The notes below the pieces were generated by a model. The model made no database searches. It had not been told where the DNA came from and worked only from the letters and a program-made list of their open reading frames with translations. The translations under genes and the position numbers were made by a program. DNA of 64,000 nucleotides from assembly GCA_016200225.1 (NCBI GenBank), contig JACQFD010000002.1:186001-250000 (forward strand), in the 5' to 3' direction. Below are positions 9,577 to 18,932 of this stretch, one piece after another. How positions within the stretch are numbered: the first letter of the stretch is position 1; each line of letters begins with the position of its first letter. Origin of the DNA: Planctomycetota bacterium. GTDB taxonomy: Bacteria > Planctomycetota > UBA1135 > JACQFD01.

Positions 9577-10812
9577 ATGCATATACTACATTTCCTCGCA
9601 CGGCATGAACTCGCGGCGTCGGCGGCGTTGATCGTCGGCGCAACCATTGCGTCCGGCTCCGCGGCTCATTCCGGTTTTCCGTCCGGCTTGCCGAATATAA
9701 ATATACGAATCGACACAGCGCAGAGCAAACCGGCCTCGTCGCCCGCGCTCGACGCGGAGGCCGATCAGTTATTTAAGGATGTTCCGGCGCTGCTCGCGCG
9801 GCGCCTCGAAGTCCTCGGCCAGCCCCGCGCGAACATCTGGCCTTCAAAGGAGGCGATCGACCGCGAAGCCGCGCTTTATGAAAAACGAAAGACAGCGAAC
9901 GCGATTATACCATTTTCGAATCGCGACCGGATGCTTTGTTATAATTTACTGATCCATCGGCCCGAAGTCGGACGCGCATATTTTAATATTCAGGCCGACG
10001 CCGGCGACATGGACGCGGTCAAGCTGGGGGCGTTTATCAATCCGGCCCTGATCGCGGCCGGCGAATGGGGCGAAGAACGCGCGCTTCAGGGGGAAAAGGA
10101 CCCCGTCGTCGAGCGCCGCCGCGTGTGGGCGATGTACCTCGGTTCATTCGCAACTTATACAAAATCGCGCGCGCCGATCGAAAAGTGGATTACAAACGAA
10201 AAAGACGACGAGGCCGCGGCATTTTTATTAAAAGCGCTCGCAAATATAGCGGATCGCGATTCGTTGCCGTTCGTAAGAAAAGTCTTTGAAACTACAAAAA
10301 GTGACGAGCGCCGCGCGGGGGCGCTTTTCGCGTTGGTCGAATTCCTCGGCACGGACATCATTCCCGAAATGGATAAAATGAAGCCCGAGGGGACGCACAC
10401 GCTTCAGGAACTCGCGGAGGCGATGAAATATCTAAAAGAAGAGGCGAAGGGAGGCGGAAACAAACACGGATTCGTGATTGCAAATGATTCGGAGTTTTTG
10501 ATGCGTTTCGCGGATCTGTATTCAAATCCGACGATTGCCTGGTTGAAGCGCAAGGGTCGCCTCGAAGATGCCGCGGTGGCCAAAGAGGAGCCCCTTTCGC
10601 CGACCGACAAGGCCGAGTTGTTCTCTTCGCTCGAAGACGGATTCGTGTTCGGCCTGCCGGCGATCAAAGGCTCGCTGTTCAAGAGCATCAAACAGGAGGA
10701 CCTGCCGGAATTGTTAAAATTGCGTTCGCTCGCGCATTACAAACCTTCGAGTTTTTCCGAAGGCCACGTCAAAACGATTAATATTATGATCCGTTCGCTG
10801 CGGATGCCGTGA
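9577..10812 (+). CDS. Exported helical protein of unknown function
   Basis: 411 residues beginning with MHILHFLARHELAASAALIVGATIASG, a probable signal peptide or anchor. The remainder is rich in alpha helix; the segment around residues 190-280 (EAAAFLLKALANIADRDSLPFVRKVFETTKSDERRAGALFALVEFLG, shown in parts: AAAFLLKALANIADRDSLPF and RRAGALFALVEFLG) has HEAT-like spacing. I do not recognise a named family. It sits 16 bp before the next gene, suggesting an operon with its neighbours. Confidence 0.65.
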   Translation: MHILHFLARHELAASAALIVGATIASGSAAHSGFPSGLPNINIRIDTAQSKPASSPALDAEADQLFKDVPALLARRLEVLGQPRANIWPSKEAIDREAALYEKRKTANAIIPFSNRDRMLCYNLLIHRPEVGRAYFNIQADAGDMDAVKLGAFINPALIAAGEWGEERALQGEKDPVVERRRVWAMYLGSFATYTKSRAPIEKWITNEKDDEAAAFLLKALANIADRDSLPFVRKVFETTKSDERRAGALFALVEFLGTDIIPEMDKMKPEGTHTLQELAEAMKYLKEEAKGGGNKHGFVIANDSEFLMRFADLYSNPTIAWLKRKGRLEDAAVAKEEPLSPTDKAELFSSLEDGFVFGLPAIKGSLFKSIKQEDLPELLKLRSLAHYKPSSFSEGHVKTINIMIRSLRMP

Positions 10813-10828
10813 ATTCGCGCCGCCGATC

Positions 10829-12466
10829 ATGATAAAGATTCGGCGGATTGCATTATTATTGATTCTGTTCGCGGCGATCGCGGCGATTTTAGTTTATTTT
10901 TTCCATGGCGACGAACCGCGGCGGACGGCCGAATCGATTCCCGCATCGAAGCCGAACATTACCATTCCCGACGCGCGCGTCCCGGCAAGCACGCCTTCCA
11001 CCGCGCGAACGGTGGAGAAACCCGCGTCGGAACCGGCCGCGCCGCGAACTGAATTATTAACTTTAAAAGGCCGCGTCGTCGACGAATTGGGGGCTCCGAT
11101 CGAGAGCGCGAATTTGTCGACGGCCGACGGCGAACGCCTTTTTGAGTTTACAAACAGCGCCGCCGACGGATCGTTTAGCATCGATACGAAATTGAACGGT
11201 AACATTACCGTTGAAGCGCGCAAATTCGGATGGATCTCCGCGAAACGCGCAATCGATACAAATGCGGCCGGCGTTTTCGTCATCGAACTCGTCCTCGCGC
11301 GCGCGCCGAGGCTCAGGATCCGTTTCCTGACACTTTACGACGAGCCGCTGCTTCCTAAATTAAAAGAACTCGGCATTCCCGTCGACGATCATACATTTCG
11401 CGTACTCGCTACAAAAGAGCCGTTCACGCGGCCCGTTCCGGAGTACACGGGTATTGTCGAATTCGGCGACGGTTGGTATCGCACGGGTCCGTGCACGATC
11501 GACGGAATATTGTATCCGCTCCCGGAGGGCTTCGACGCGACGCTCGACGTCACGGCGCGCCTGCCTTCATATATTACAATTCTTTTCGCGCGCAAACCGA
11601 TCGCGTCGCAGCGTGCGGATGTCGGCCAGGAGGAAGTAATATTTAGAATCTCGCCCGACGAGTTTCGCGCGAACCTGGGCTCCGTGAGAATGAAACTAAT
11701 AAGCCCTTTTCCAAGCATCCCCATCCGCGACAATTCTGTTGCGACGGCATGGGGCGCGGTTGGCACTCCGCAAACTTCGGGTTACCCCGACGCCGATGAC
11801 ATAATAAATATTACCGACATTCCGCCGGGTAATTATCTGATTGAGTGCCTGCAACGGCGGCAAGGCGGCGTGATCGCGGCGGCGTCGCTCCCGGCCGCTG
11901 TCGGTCGCGGCGAAATAACAAATCTCGGCGACGTCCGGCTGCTTCCTCCCATTCATATTTATGGACGAGTCGTCGACGAATCCGGACAGCCGATGAAGCT
12001 CGGCGAACTCGGCGGATTTGGATTTTCGCCCGTCGACTCCGACGCGACGCGCATGGCGGGCCGAGTGCACGGTCTCCGCACCGGAACCGACGGCAAGTTT
12101 ACAATCAATTCGGCGAGTCCCGGACAATATGATATTCGACAATACGGCGCGCTCGGCAACGCTTGTAAACTCATCGACGCAACCGCGGGCTCCGTCGAAA
12201 ATGTCGAATTCGTCGTGCGGAAGTCGTTTGAATTGCAAGTGATCGCGCACGGCGGCGTCGAAGGAGAATACTATCATCTGTGCATCGCCGACGCAACGGG
12301 CGCGCCGGTGTTCAATGCGCCCGTGACGCGCGGATATCAATCCAAGTATACATTTCCTCCCGGCAATTATACCTATACGATCGTCGACGCGAACGACGCC
12401 AAAGTTACAAGATCGTTTACAATCGAACGCGCGCCGTCGAAACTCGAATTCGAACTGGATAAGTAA
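10829..12466 (+). CDS. Membrane-anchored carboxypeptidase-regulatory-like domain protein
   Basis: 545 residues. A basic N-terminus (MIKIRR) and a hydrophobic helix at ~7-26 suggest a single anchor with the rest outside the cytoplasm. A Pro/Ala/Ser-rich linker follows, then two CarboxypepD_reg-like units: LKGRVVDELGAPIESANLS near residue 75 and YGRVVDESGQPMKLGELGG near residue 370, the latter with GTDGKFTINSASPGQYDI. The C-terminal ~80 residues form a third beta-rich unit. Its fold is related to the extracytoplasmic part of the sigma-factor fusion at 3834-6812. The function is unknown. Confidence 0.72.
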   Translation: MIKIRRIALLLILFAAIAAILVYFFHGDEPRRTAESIPASKPNITIPDARVPASTPSTARTVEKPASEPAAPRTELLTLKGRVVDELGAPIESANLSTADGERLFEFTNSAADGSFSIDTKLNGNITVEARKFGWISAKRAIDTNAAGVFVIELVLARAPRLRIRFLTLYDEPLLPKLKELGIPVDDHTFRVLATKEPFTRPVPEYTGIVEFGDGWYRTGPCTIDGILYPLPEGFDATLDVTARLPSYITILFARKPIASQRADVGQEEVIFRISPDEFRANLGSVRMKLISPFPSIPIRDNSVATAWGAVGTPQTSGYPDADDIINITDIPPGNYLIECLQRRQGGVIAAASLPAAVGRGEITNLGDVRLLPPIHIYGRVVDESGQPMKLGELGGFGFSPVDSDATRMAGRVHGLRTGTDGKFTINSASPGQYDIRQYGALGNACKLIDATAGSVENVEFVVRKSFELQVIAHGGVEGEYYHLCIADATGAPVFNAPVTRGYQSKYTFPPGNYTYTIVDANDAKVTRSFTIERAPSKLEFELDK

Positions 12467-12724
12467 CATTCACCGCGCCTGAAAAGCGGGACCGCGAAGC
12501 GTTACGCGCCCGTGACGCGCGTTACGACGAGAGCACGACTGGCGGCGGTCGAATTTTAACGAAACGCGCGTTCTTCCTATGACAGGCGGCGCGGGCGTTC
12601 GCCGGTACATCGATTGCGAAGGGATGCGACGGCGTGTCCGCGAAACGCCGTCAACACTACAGAACCGATCCGGCAGCCGCGGGCCAGGATAATTTAACTA
12701 ACCATCATGTCACGGAGAAATCCC

Positions 12725-14764
12725 ATGCGTTCCTTGACAATCGCAGCCGTCGCGTTCGGCGGATCCTTAATATTCTTCAGCAGCACGATCCTCGGACACG
12801 GCGGCACGTACCGCGGTCCGGGCGACACCGTTCCGCCGTCGTCCGGCGGACCGAGCACGCCCAATCCCGGGCATCCGAATCCATCAAATCCGACGACGCC
12901 GGGACCGTCGCATCCGGTCGGTCCGAATCCAACAACTCCGACCAACCCACCTGTTACGACGCCTCCCGGGACTCCGGGACCCGGCAGATCGACGGGCAGC
13001 GGCCTCGGCCCCGATCTCGAATCGTGGACTTTTTGGTGGAGTTTCAACCGCGACCGGTTTCTTAATTTAAAATCGATGATATCCAAACTCGGCGGTCCGA
13101 TCACGGGCGACGACGAGGGATTAGTTAACAATTCCGGACGCAGGTCGATGCGGCCGACGCTCGATCAAATTACAAATATCGCGCTCCCCGCGCTCAACGA
13201 GGCGCTTGCAAAGGAAACGAATCGCGACCTGATCACCGGCGCGCTCCTCGCGATCGCGAAAATCGGTCAGGAACCGCAACGCTCGATCGAAACTATCAAT
13301 AAATTCCTAAACAATCCCGATCAGGAGATCGCCGAGACGGCGTGCCTCGCGCTCGGCATTCTCGCGTCGCCCGAGGGGGTTCCCGCGCTCATCGATTTAT
13401 TTGAAGATAACGAAAGCGCGAGGAAACTCGTCGACAAGCGCGAAGTTCCGATTCGCACGCGGACGTTCGCGGCGTACGGCCTCGGCCTCGTCGGCGCGCG
13501 CAGCGCCGATCCGGACATTCGCATGAAAGTTCAATCTGTATTATTAACTTTCATCGGCGGAGAGGGCGCGAAGCGGACGGCGCAGATCGATCTCCGCGTC
13601 GCGACCGTCGTTTCGCTCGGACTTATTAAAGATCCGGAACGCAAGGCGGCGGCCGCGCTCGAGAAATATTATGATGACAATTACAAGCGCGAAACTATCA
13701 TTTGCGCGCACGTGCCGAACGCGATCGCGCGCATTCTCGGCGACGCGCCCGCGAACGAGCGCGGCGCGTATGTGCAACAATGTCTCGCCGAACTCGCGTC
13801 CGACAAGAGAAATAATAACGATAAATTCGAGCGCCAGTCCATGGCGCAGGCCGTCGGAATGTTAACACGCTCCGACGACACGTTCGCCAAGCATGCGCTC
13901 GAAGTGTTGTGCGAAAAAATCGATCATGAAACTTCGCGAAATCCGCTGCTCGCGTATTTTGGTATGATTTCGCTCGGAGAAATCGCGGGCACGGCGAATC
14001 CCGACAACGATTTTGAGAAATATCTTCTCGTGAAAGCGCAGACGATGGGCGGGCGCGTGATGACGCGCGCATGGGCGGCAGTTGCGCTCGGCGTCGAGGG
14101 ATTTGAACAATTAAATCGCAAGGACAGCGTGCTGCCGAACCCCGCGATCGGCAAGGCGTTGCTCGGAATGACGATCGAAATCAAGGATCCCGAACAGCTC
14201 GGCGCGTACGCGATCGGCCTCGGATTATTACATTATAACGATGCGCGCGAGCAGATGGAACATTTGTTGGATGTCGTTAAGTCGGACGAATACCGCGGCT
14301 TTTTCGCGACGTCGCTCGGTTTGATGGGCGAGACGAATTCGATGGATAAGATTCGCGATCTCGCGAAGAAATCGACGCGGCGGCCCGACCTCGTTCGCGA
14401 ATGTACAATTGCGCTCGGTCTGCTCGGCGACAAGTCCGCCGTGCCGACGCTGCTCGAGGTGCTCGGCGATAAAGAAAACAAGACGCTGGCCGTGCACGCG
14501 GCCGTCGCGACCGCGCTCGGTTTCGTCGGAGATTACCGCGCGATCGATAATAAAGATTCCGCGGCGCCGACGCTCCCGCGCATGCTCCGCGACAAATCCC
14601 TCGCCGCTGAAAGCCGCGCCTTCGCCGCCGTCGCGATCGGTATCGTTTGCGACAAGGAGGAGCTGCCGTGGAACTTTAAGATTTCAAGTGATCTTAATTA
14701 TACGGCGGCGACGGCAACTCTTAATGATTATGCCGGTTCGACGGGGATATTAAATATACTTTAG
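12725..14764 (+). CDS. Secreted HEAT/PBS-lyase-like repeat protein
   Basis: 679 residues. The ATG at 12725 follows a GGAGA Shine-Dalgarno-like site and starts a good signal peptide (MRSLTIAAVAFGGSLIFFSS), so it is preferred over the ATG at 12707. After HGGTYRGPGDTVPPSSGG there is a Pro/Gly/Asn/Thr-rich linker of ~70 residues. The rest is made of ~35-residue helical repeats such as PDQEIAETACLALGILASPE and KSAVPTLLEVLGDKENKTLA, as in HEAT/PBS-lyase repeats. Such proteins are protein-binding scaffolds. A hairpin terminator follows the stop. Confidence 0.82.
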   Translation: MRSLTIAAVAFGGSLIFFSSTILGHGGTYRGPGDTVPPSSGGPSTPNPGHPNPSNPTTPGPSHPVGPNPTTPTNPPVTTPPGTPGPGRSTGSGLGPDLESWTFWWSFNRDRFLNLKSMISKLGGPITGDDEGLVNNSGRRSMRPTLDQITNIALPALNEALAKETNRDLITGALLAIAKIGQEPQRSIETINKFLNNPDQEIAETACLALGILASPEGVPALIDLFEDNESARKLVDKREVPIRTRTFAAYGLGLVGARSADPDIRMKVQSVLLTFIGGEGAKRTAQIDLRVATVVSLGLIKDPERKAAAALEKYYDDNYKRETIICAHVPNAIARILGDAPANERGAYVQQCLAELASDKRNNNDKFERQSMAQAVGMLTRSDDTFAKHALEVLCEKIDHETSRNPLLAYFGMISLGEIAGTANPDNDFEKYLLVKAQTMGGRVMTRAWAAVALGVEGFEQLNRKDSVLPNPAIGKALLGMTIEIKDPEQLGAYAIGLGLLHYNDAREQMEHLLDVVKSDEYRGFFATSLGLMGETNSMDKIRDLAKKSTRRPDLVRECTIALGLLGDKSAVPTLLEVLGDKENKTLAVHAAVATALGFVGDYRAIDNKDSAAPTLPRMLRDKSLAAESRAFAAVAIGIVCDKEELPWNFKISSDLNYTAATATLNDYAGSTGILNIL

Positions 14765-14784
14765 TATTGTCGGTTCGATCGGAA

Positions 14785-14816
14785 CGCACGGCCGGGAGGC
14801 GATTCCCGGCCGTGCG
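14785..14816 (+). terminator. Hairpin terminator after HEAT-repeat gene
   Basis: A perfect 13-bp inverted repeat (CGCACGGCCGGGA / TCCCGGCCGTGCG) with a 6-nt loop, 20 bp after the stop of the HEAT-repeat gene. No T-run follows on the plus strand, so it is a strong stem but not a textbook intrinsic terminator. Confidence 0.55.
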
Positions 14817-14856
14817 GCTCAACTTTTCCGCTCGACGAGCGTCGGTTCATGTGCTA

Positions 14857-14872
14857 ATATGGGTACCCATAT
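14857..14872. promoter_or_regulatory. Palindromic operator over the vapB start
   Basis: A perfect 16-bp palindrome, ATATGGGTACCCATAT, whose right end overlaps the ATG of the antitoxin gene (14871). VapB-type antitoxins usually bind inverted repeats at their own promoter, so this is the likely autoregulatory operator. The translational start could also be occluded when it is bound. Confidence 0.6.
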
Positions 14873-15113
14873 GAAGACCACGATCGAGATTGCCGACGAC
14901 CTGTTCGAGCGCGTGCGCCGCGTCGCGCGCGAGCGCAAGACCACTGTGCGTGCGCTGACGGAGCAGGGGCTTCGACTCGTCTTACAAGCCAAAGTCAAGG
15001 CGTCAAAATTGCGGGCATGGAAACCCGTTATCATGGATGGGACCGGCCCTACGGATGAATTTAAAGATTGGAACTGGGAAAAGCTGCGCGATGAAATCTA
15101 TCGGGGGCTCTGA
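14871..15113 (+). CDS. vapB: VapB-type antitoxin
   Basis: 80 residues. The N-terminal MKTTIEIADDLFERVRRVA is a ribbon-helix-helix DNA-binding segment (beta strand then helix), as in VapB antitoxins. The C-terminal WNWEKLRDEIYRGL is the expected toxin-binding tail. It neutralises the adjacent PIN-domain toxin and represses the operon. An ATG at 14859 is in frame but lies inside the operator palindrome; MKTTIEI is the natural start. The toxin ATG begins 2 bp after this stop. Confidence 0.85.
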   Translation: MKTTIEIADDLFERVRRVARERKTTVRALTEQGLRLVLQAKVKASKLRAWKPVIMDGTGPTDEFKDWNWEKLRDEIYRGL

Positions 15114-15115
15114 GC

Positions 15116-15559
15116 ATGATCGCGATTGATACGAATATTATTGTTTACTCTCATCGCGCGGAATCTCCGCGACACGAACAGGCGCTGGCGACGCTGCGGT
15201 CACTGGTGGAAGGATCGTCGCCGTGGGCGATCCCGTGGCCCTGCGTCCATGAGTTCCTATCCGTTGTATCGAATCCAAAAGTATTTAAGAAGCCGACGCC
15301 CGCGAGGGATGCATTGGCTCATTTGCGCTCCATGGAAATCTCGACGCAGCTGCATTGGATTTCCGAGGGGCCCGGGTATTTCGATACATTGAAAGAATTA
15401 GTGATTTCGCCAGCGATCCACGGCGGACGAATTCACGACGTGCGCATCGCCGCGCTTTGCATCCATCACGGCGTCCGGGAATTATGGACGGCCGACCGCG
15501 ACTTTACTCATTTTCCTAGACTTAAGATTTGGAATCCCCTCGCGGACGCGCGTCGTTGA
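15116..15559 (+). CDS. vapC: VapC-type PIN-domain ribonuclease toxin
   Basis: 147 residues of the PIN family. Candidate metal-binding acids are Asp5 (MIAIDTN), Glu46 (CVHEFLS), Asp108 (RIHDVRIAAL) and Asp127/129 (LWTADRDF), all in the expected order. PIN toxins cleave RNA, often tRNA, when released from the antitoxin. It is full length and looks intact. It starts 2 bp after vapB, so both are translated from one transcript. Confidence 0.88.
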   Translation: MIAIDTNIIVYSHRAESPRHEQALATLRSLVEGSSPWAIPWPCVHEFLSVVSNPKVFKKPTPARDALAHLRSMEISTQLHWISEGPGYFDTLKELVISPAIHGGRIHDVRIAALCIHHGVRELWTADRDFTHFPRLKIWNPLADARR

Positions 15560-15588
15560 ACGAAACGCGCCGCCGAAATATTACATTT

Positions 15589-17964
15589 CTACGCCGGCGC
15601 CTTCACCAGCACGCGCTTGCCTTCGACGAACAATAACAACTGGCCGTTCGCCGCGAGAATGCCCGGGCGGCCTTCTGTTATGAGTTTGCGCGCGAGGTCG
15701 AAATATTGTTGCGAGCCGAAGTCGACGGTCGCGTCGGGAGGATCGTTGAGGGATTTGCCGGTTTTTTGTTCGAAAACGCGCGAGTCGACCCACGTGACGC
15801 CGCGGCGGAAAAGCGCGCGGTCGGCTTTTTGTTGAATATTACTCAAACGCACTTCCTTCAACTGCCCGTCGAGATAGGTATTATTACGATTCACGGTGTT
15901 CTGGCGCCGCTGCCGCTGGATGTTGACGGCCTGCGCGACAGAGCCCTGGCCCGTGCGCTCGCCGACCGCGCGGCTCGCGAGCATTTGTTGTAATCGCGCG
16001 TGGAGGTTGTCCTTTTGCGAGAGATCCACCGGTTCGTTCGCGAAAAAAGCCGTATATTCGCTCAGCACGCCGAAGCGCGTCGATAATGTTACAATTTCGT
16101 CGACAACCTCCTTCGTTCGCGGATCGTTGGCAAGTTGTCCGGCGACGGGCGACTTGCCCGTCGCGAGGCGCACTTCGTCGACGAGCGCGCCGATTTTTTT
16201 GTTAGCCCAGAGCCTCGGAATGAACGCGTGCGAGATACTACTGATCGCCGACTGGCCGTCGCGTTTCGGGTCCATCGTGAATTCATAACTTTTCTTCGCT
16301 CCGCGCGATTCGCCGGAAAGCCGGAATCGCATCGGTTCGTCGCCGAAGTATTGTCCGAGCACGACGAGGCGGTCGTCCTCGAAAATGTCCGGCATCTCCG
16401 AGGGCAGCACGTCGCGCGTGCGCCGCGTCGAGACGGTGCCGTCGGTTTCGATCACTTCGATTTTCGCTTTCGTTAATAATGGCGACGTGAGGCGTTTTGC
16501 GACCTGCCCGACTTTTTGTTCGACGTTTTCTTTAGGATGCACGAATGTACTATAACCGCGAGTCTGGTTCGCGAGTCCGTCGAGCAGCGGAGCGTTTACG
16601 TCGTGGCCCACTCCGAATGTAAACAATCGCCGCGCTCCAGGATTGTTAGCAATCGCCGCGTCGCGAATCATTTTCTCGTCGGTGATGCCGACGGTGGGCA
16701 ATCCATCTGTTAAAAATAACAACATCGGCAGCGCGTTCGGCGTGACGGGCTGCTTCAGCGCCGCCAACAGCGCGCCGTGGATGTTGGTTCCGCCCTGCGC
16801 CCGCAACCGATTTAAATATTCGCGCGCCTGCGCCATCGTCGCGTCGTTTTTCACGACGAGTCCCGGAGCGAATTGTTCGACGGCGTCCGAATAATCGATA
16901 ATATTAAAATACTCGCCCGGCAAAAGCCCCTCGATCACCTGCCGCGCGCCTTCGCGCACCTGTTCGATTTTTTCGCCGGCCATGCTTCCCGAGCGGTCGA
17001 TGACAATGGTAACTTCTCGGAGCTGTTTCGGCTCCGACGCCGCGTCCGCGGGCAATCCCGCCATCATCATAAAGTATCCGCCGCCGATCGACGGATCGGC
17101 GTGCGTCATAAACGATGCGTTGGCTTTCGATTTCGCGGCGGGTCCCTCGCTTTCCATTAAAAATGACAATTGGAACGCGCCGCCTTCATTCTTATCCTCG
17201 GGATCGATTTCGACGAGCGTCGTGTTCGCGCCGGCTTTTGTCGTTTTCAGCCGGTGGTTCGGCGAATACACCATTTCAATTTCGCGCTTCGACTGCACCT
17301 GCGCCGTGAACGTCCAGTGCGTGCCCGAGACCGCCTCGCTTCGCGGAAGTATATAATCGACGCGGTCGCCGTCGCCCCCGAGAACTTGTTCGTATACTAA
17401 TTTAACTTTCAGCGTTGCGCGCGCCGGCACCGGAAACACGCTCGACCGAATCAAACTAAAACCGGCGAATTCTAACAATCCAGGATCGCGCGACTGCCGC
17501 ACGATCGATTCATATGTATTGCGCACCACGTCCGCCGGCAGCAGCCGGGCCGACGGCGCCTCGATCGGTTTCGTTTGCGTCACGGTGACGCCCTGCTGCG
17601 TCCCGTCGGGCACGACTTCATAATTAAACGAACGCACCGTCGCGCCGTCCGGCGCGGGTACTAATAAAACCGCCTCTTCGGCCGTCGCGCCGCCGTTCGT
17701 CAACGCTAACATAAATTCCGTTTCCGCCACGCGCTCGACGATGCGCACGCGGGCGCCGACCCATGTCATTTGTAATGTCGTGCCGGCCCCGGTGAGTCCG
17801 ATCGGCCGCGTTTGCGGTACGACCGCCGTCCGCGCGACGGCGACGTCGCCCTGTTGGACGGCCGCCCAGCCAAATGCACAAAAAGCCGCGGCGGCGGCGA
17901 ATGTTTGTAATAAAAGAGCGAGAATCTGGGTTGAGGACGATGGAGTCGAGGGCGATGTTTTCAT
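15589..17964 (-). CDS. Secreted VIT and von Willebrand factor A domain protein
   Basis: 791 residues with a signal peptide (hydrophobic QILALLLQTFAAAAAFCAFG). A VIT domain (about 50-180) contains DVVRNTYESIVRQSRDPGLL and ARATLKVKLVYEQVL. A VWA domain (~315-480) has the MIDAS signature VIDRSGSM and TDGLPTVG. The C-terminal part (YTAFFANEP, YLDGQLKEV) resembles inter-alpha-trypsin-inhibitor-like bacterial proteins. The family binds ligands through a metal ion and is often surface-linked. The MIDAS DxSxS is intact. Confidence 0.85.
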   Translation of the reverse strand: MKTSPSTPSSSTQILALLLQTFAAAAAFCAFGWAAVQQGDVAVARTAVVPQTRPIGLTGAGTTLQMTWVGARVRIVERVAETEFMLALTNGGATAEEAVLLVPAPDGATVRSFNYEVVPDGTQQGVTVTQTKPIEAPSARLLPADVVRNTYESIVRQSRDPGLLEFAGFSLIRSSVFPVPARATLKVKLVYEQVLGGDGDRVDYILPRSEAVSGTHWTFTAQVQSKREIEMVYSPNHRLKTTKAGANTTLVEIDPEDKNEGGAFQLSFLMESEGPAAKSKANASFMTHADPSIGGGYFMMMAGLPADAASEPKQLREVTIVIDRSGSMAGEKIEQVREGARQVIEGLLPGEYFNIIDYSDAVEQFAPGLVVKNDATMAQAREYLNRLRAQGGTNIHGALLAALKQPVTPNALPMLLFLTDGLPTVGITDEKMIRDAAIANNPGARRLFTFGVGHDVNAPLLDGLANQTRGYSTFVHPKENVEQKVGQVAKRLTSPLLTKAKIEVIETDGTVSTRRTRDVLPSEMPDIFEDDRLVVLGQYFGDEPMRFRLSGESRGAKKSYEFTMDPKRDGQSAISSISHAFIPRLWANKKIGALVDEVRLATGKSPVAGQLANDPRTKEVVDEIVTLSTRFGVLSEYTAFFANEPVDLSQKDNLHARLQQMLASRAVGERTGQGSVAQAVNIQRQRRQNTVNRNNTYLDGQLKEVRLSNIQQKADRALFRRGVTWVDSRVFEQKTGKSLNDPPDATVDFGSQQYFDLARKLITEGRPGILAANGQLLLFVEGKRVLVKAPA

Positions 17965-18040
17965 GGAAGGTTCCGCCGCCGGGCCACATGGGAATCCCCT
18001 GCGGGGGCAACGGCCCTACGTTCGCGCGCCGAACTTTGTT

Positions 18041-18289
18041 TCAGGGCGCGGCGCGAACCGCTCTCAAAATCGCCTGCACGCGCTCCCCCGGCACGGGCGC
18101 GTCGCCGCCACCCTCCGACGATGCTCCGAATACAAGCCGGGCGAACGCGACCGTTTTTTTATAGGTTTCGAGATAAACCCTGCATTTTTTACAAATAAAA
18201 AGATGCCATCGGATCCGAAGCCGCGCCGCGGGCGGAAGTTCGCCGTCGTGGAACTCGCCGACGCGTTCGACCACTTCGCGGCAATTCAA
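18041..18289 (-). CDS. zf-HC2 anti-sigma-factor-like protein
   Basis: 82 residues. MNCREVVERVGEFHDGELPP followed by RWHLFICKKCRVYL gives the zinc-finger HC2 pattern (Cys3, then H-x3-C-x2-C), as in the zinc-binding domain of ECF anti-sigma factors. There is no transmembrane segment, so it would be a soluble regulator. The only reasonable start is TTG. It lies 15 bp downstream of the DoxX gene and is probably co-transcribed with it. No sigma-factor gene is adjacent, so its partner is elsewhere. Confidence 0.75.
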   Translation of the reverse strand: MNCREVVERVGEFHDGELPPAARLRIRWHLFICKKCRVYLETYKKTVAFARLVFGASSEGGGDAPVPGERVQAILRAVRAAP

Positions 18290-18304
18290 GGAATGCTCAC
18301 AATA

Positions 18305-18763
18305 TCAATTGCCGCGTTTGCCGAAAAACCGATCGATACTGATCGCGCCCGCGCCGAAGGCGATTAAAAACAGCAGCGGAAGGAGGAACGGCACCGGCGT
18401 GACGTCGATCGCTTTGTCGCCGCCGAATCTTAATGATTGGAGCAGCCCCGCGCGATCCGCCGTCATCATCGCCACGATCATCGTACATGTTAAAAGTAAT
18501 GAAAACGCGCGCGTCGCGAGTCCGAAGATCAGCGCGGCGCCGCCAAAACATTCGAGCGCGCCGATAAAATATGCATGAAAACCCGGAGCGGGAATGCCGA
18601 GTTCGGAAAAGAAGGTCGTAACTTTCGGAATATTGTTTAATTTACCGTAGCCGGTGATAACAAATCCCTGACCGACGACAAGGCGGGCGACGAGCGGCGC
18701 CGCGTGCTGCGCGACGGCGGCGATTTTGAGAAGCGGAGATTGCAAACGATCGATCAACGACAT
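18305..18763 (-). CDS. DoxX family membrane protein
   Basis: 152 residues with four hydrophobic helices. LVARLVVGQGFVITGYGKLN and HAYFIGALECFGGAALIFGL match the DoxX pattern (conserved glycines in the first and second helices). Family members sit in the inner membrane and are linked to redox or thiol homeostasis. The frame is open further upstream to 19060, but the ATG at 18763 (MSLIDRLQSPLLKIAAVA) is the sensible start. It is divergent from the MsrB-MsrA fusion, a protein-repair enzyme. Confidence 0.82.
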   Translation of the reverse strand: MSLIDRLQSPLLKIAAVAQHAAPLVARLVVGQGFVITGYGKLNNIPKVTTFFSELGIPAPGFHAYFIGALECFGGAALIFGLATRAFSLLLTCTMIVAMMTADRAGLLQSLRFGGDKAIDVTPVPFLLPLLFLIAFGAGAISIDRFFGKRGN

Positions 18764-18932
18764 GGCGGTTCCTCGAATAATTTGAATTGGGTGTTCGTGT
18801 CTTCCATCGATGCCGCCCGCGCGCGAAGGTTTCACACGGCGCGGACAAGGCTCGGACCTTGTCAGCACGGCGACCATGGACGAAATTGCTGAAACGCGGC
18901 GGCGCCGTGCCGCATCATTACCGAACAACGTC

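Noticed and set aside
18764..18932. Extensions of the DoxX and MsrBA frames into each other
   Set aside because: Overlapping divergent extensions without a signal or conserved motif; this short region more likely holds both promoters.
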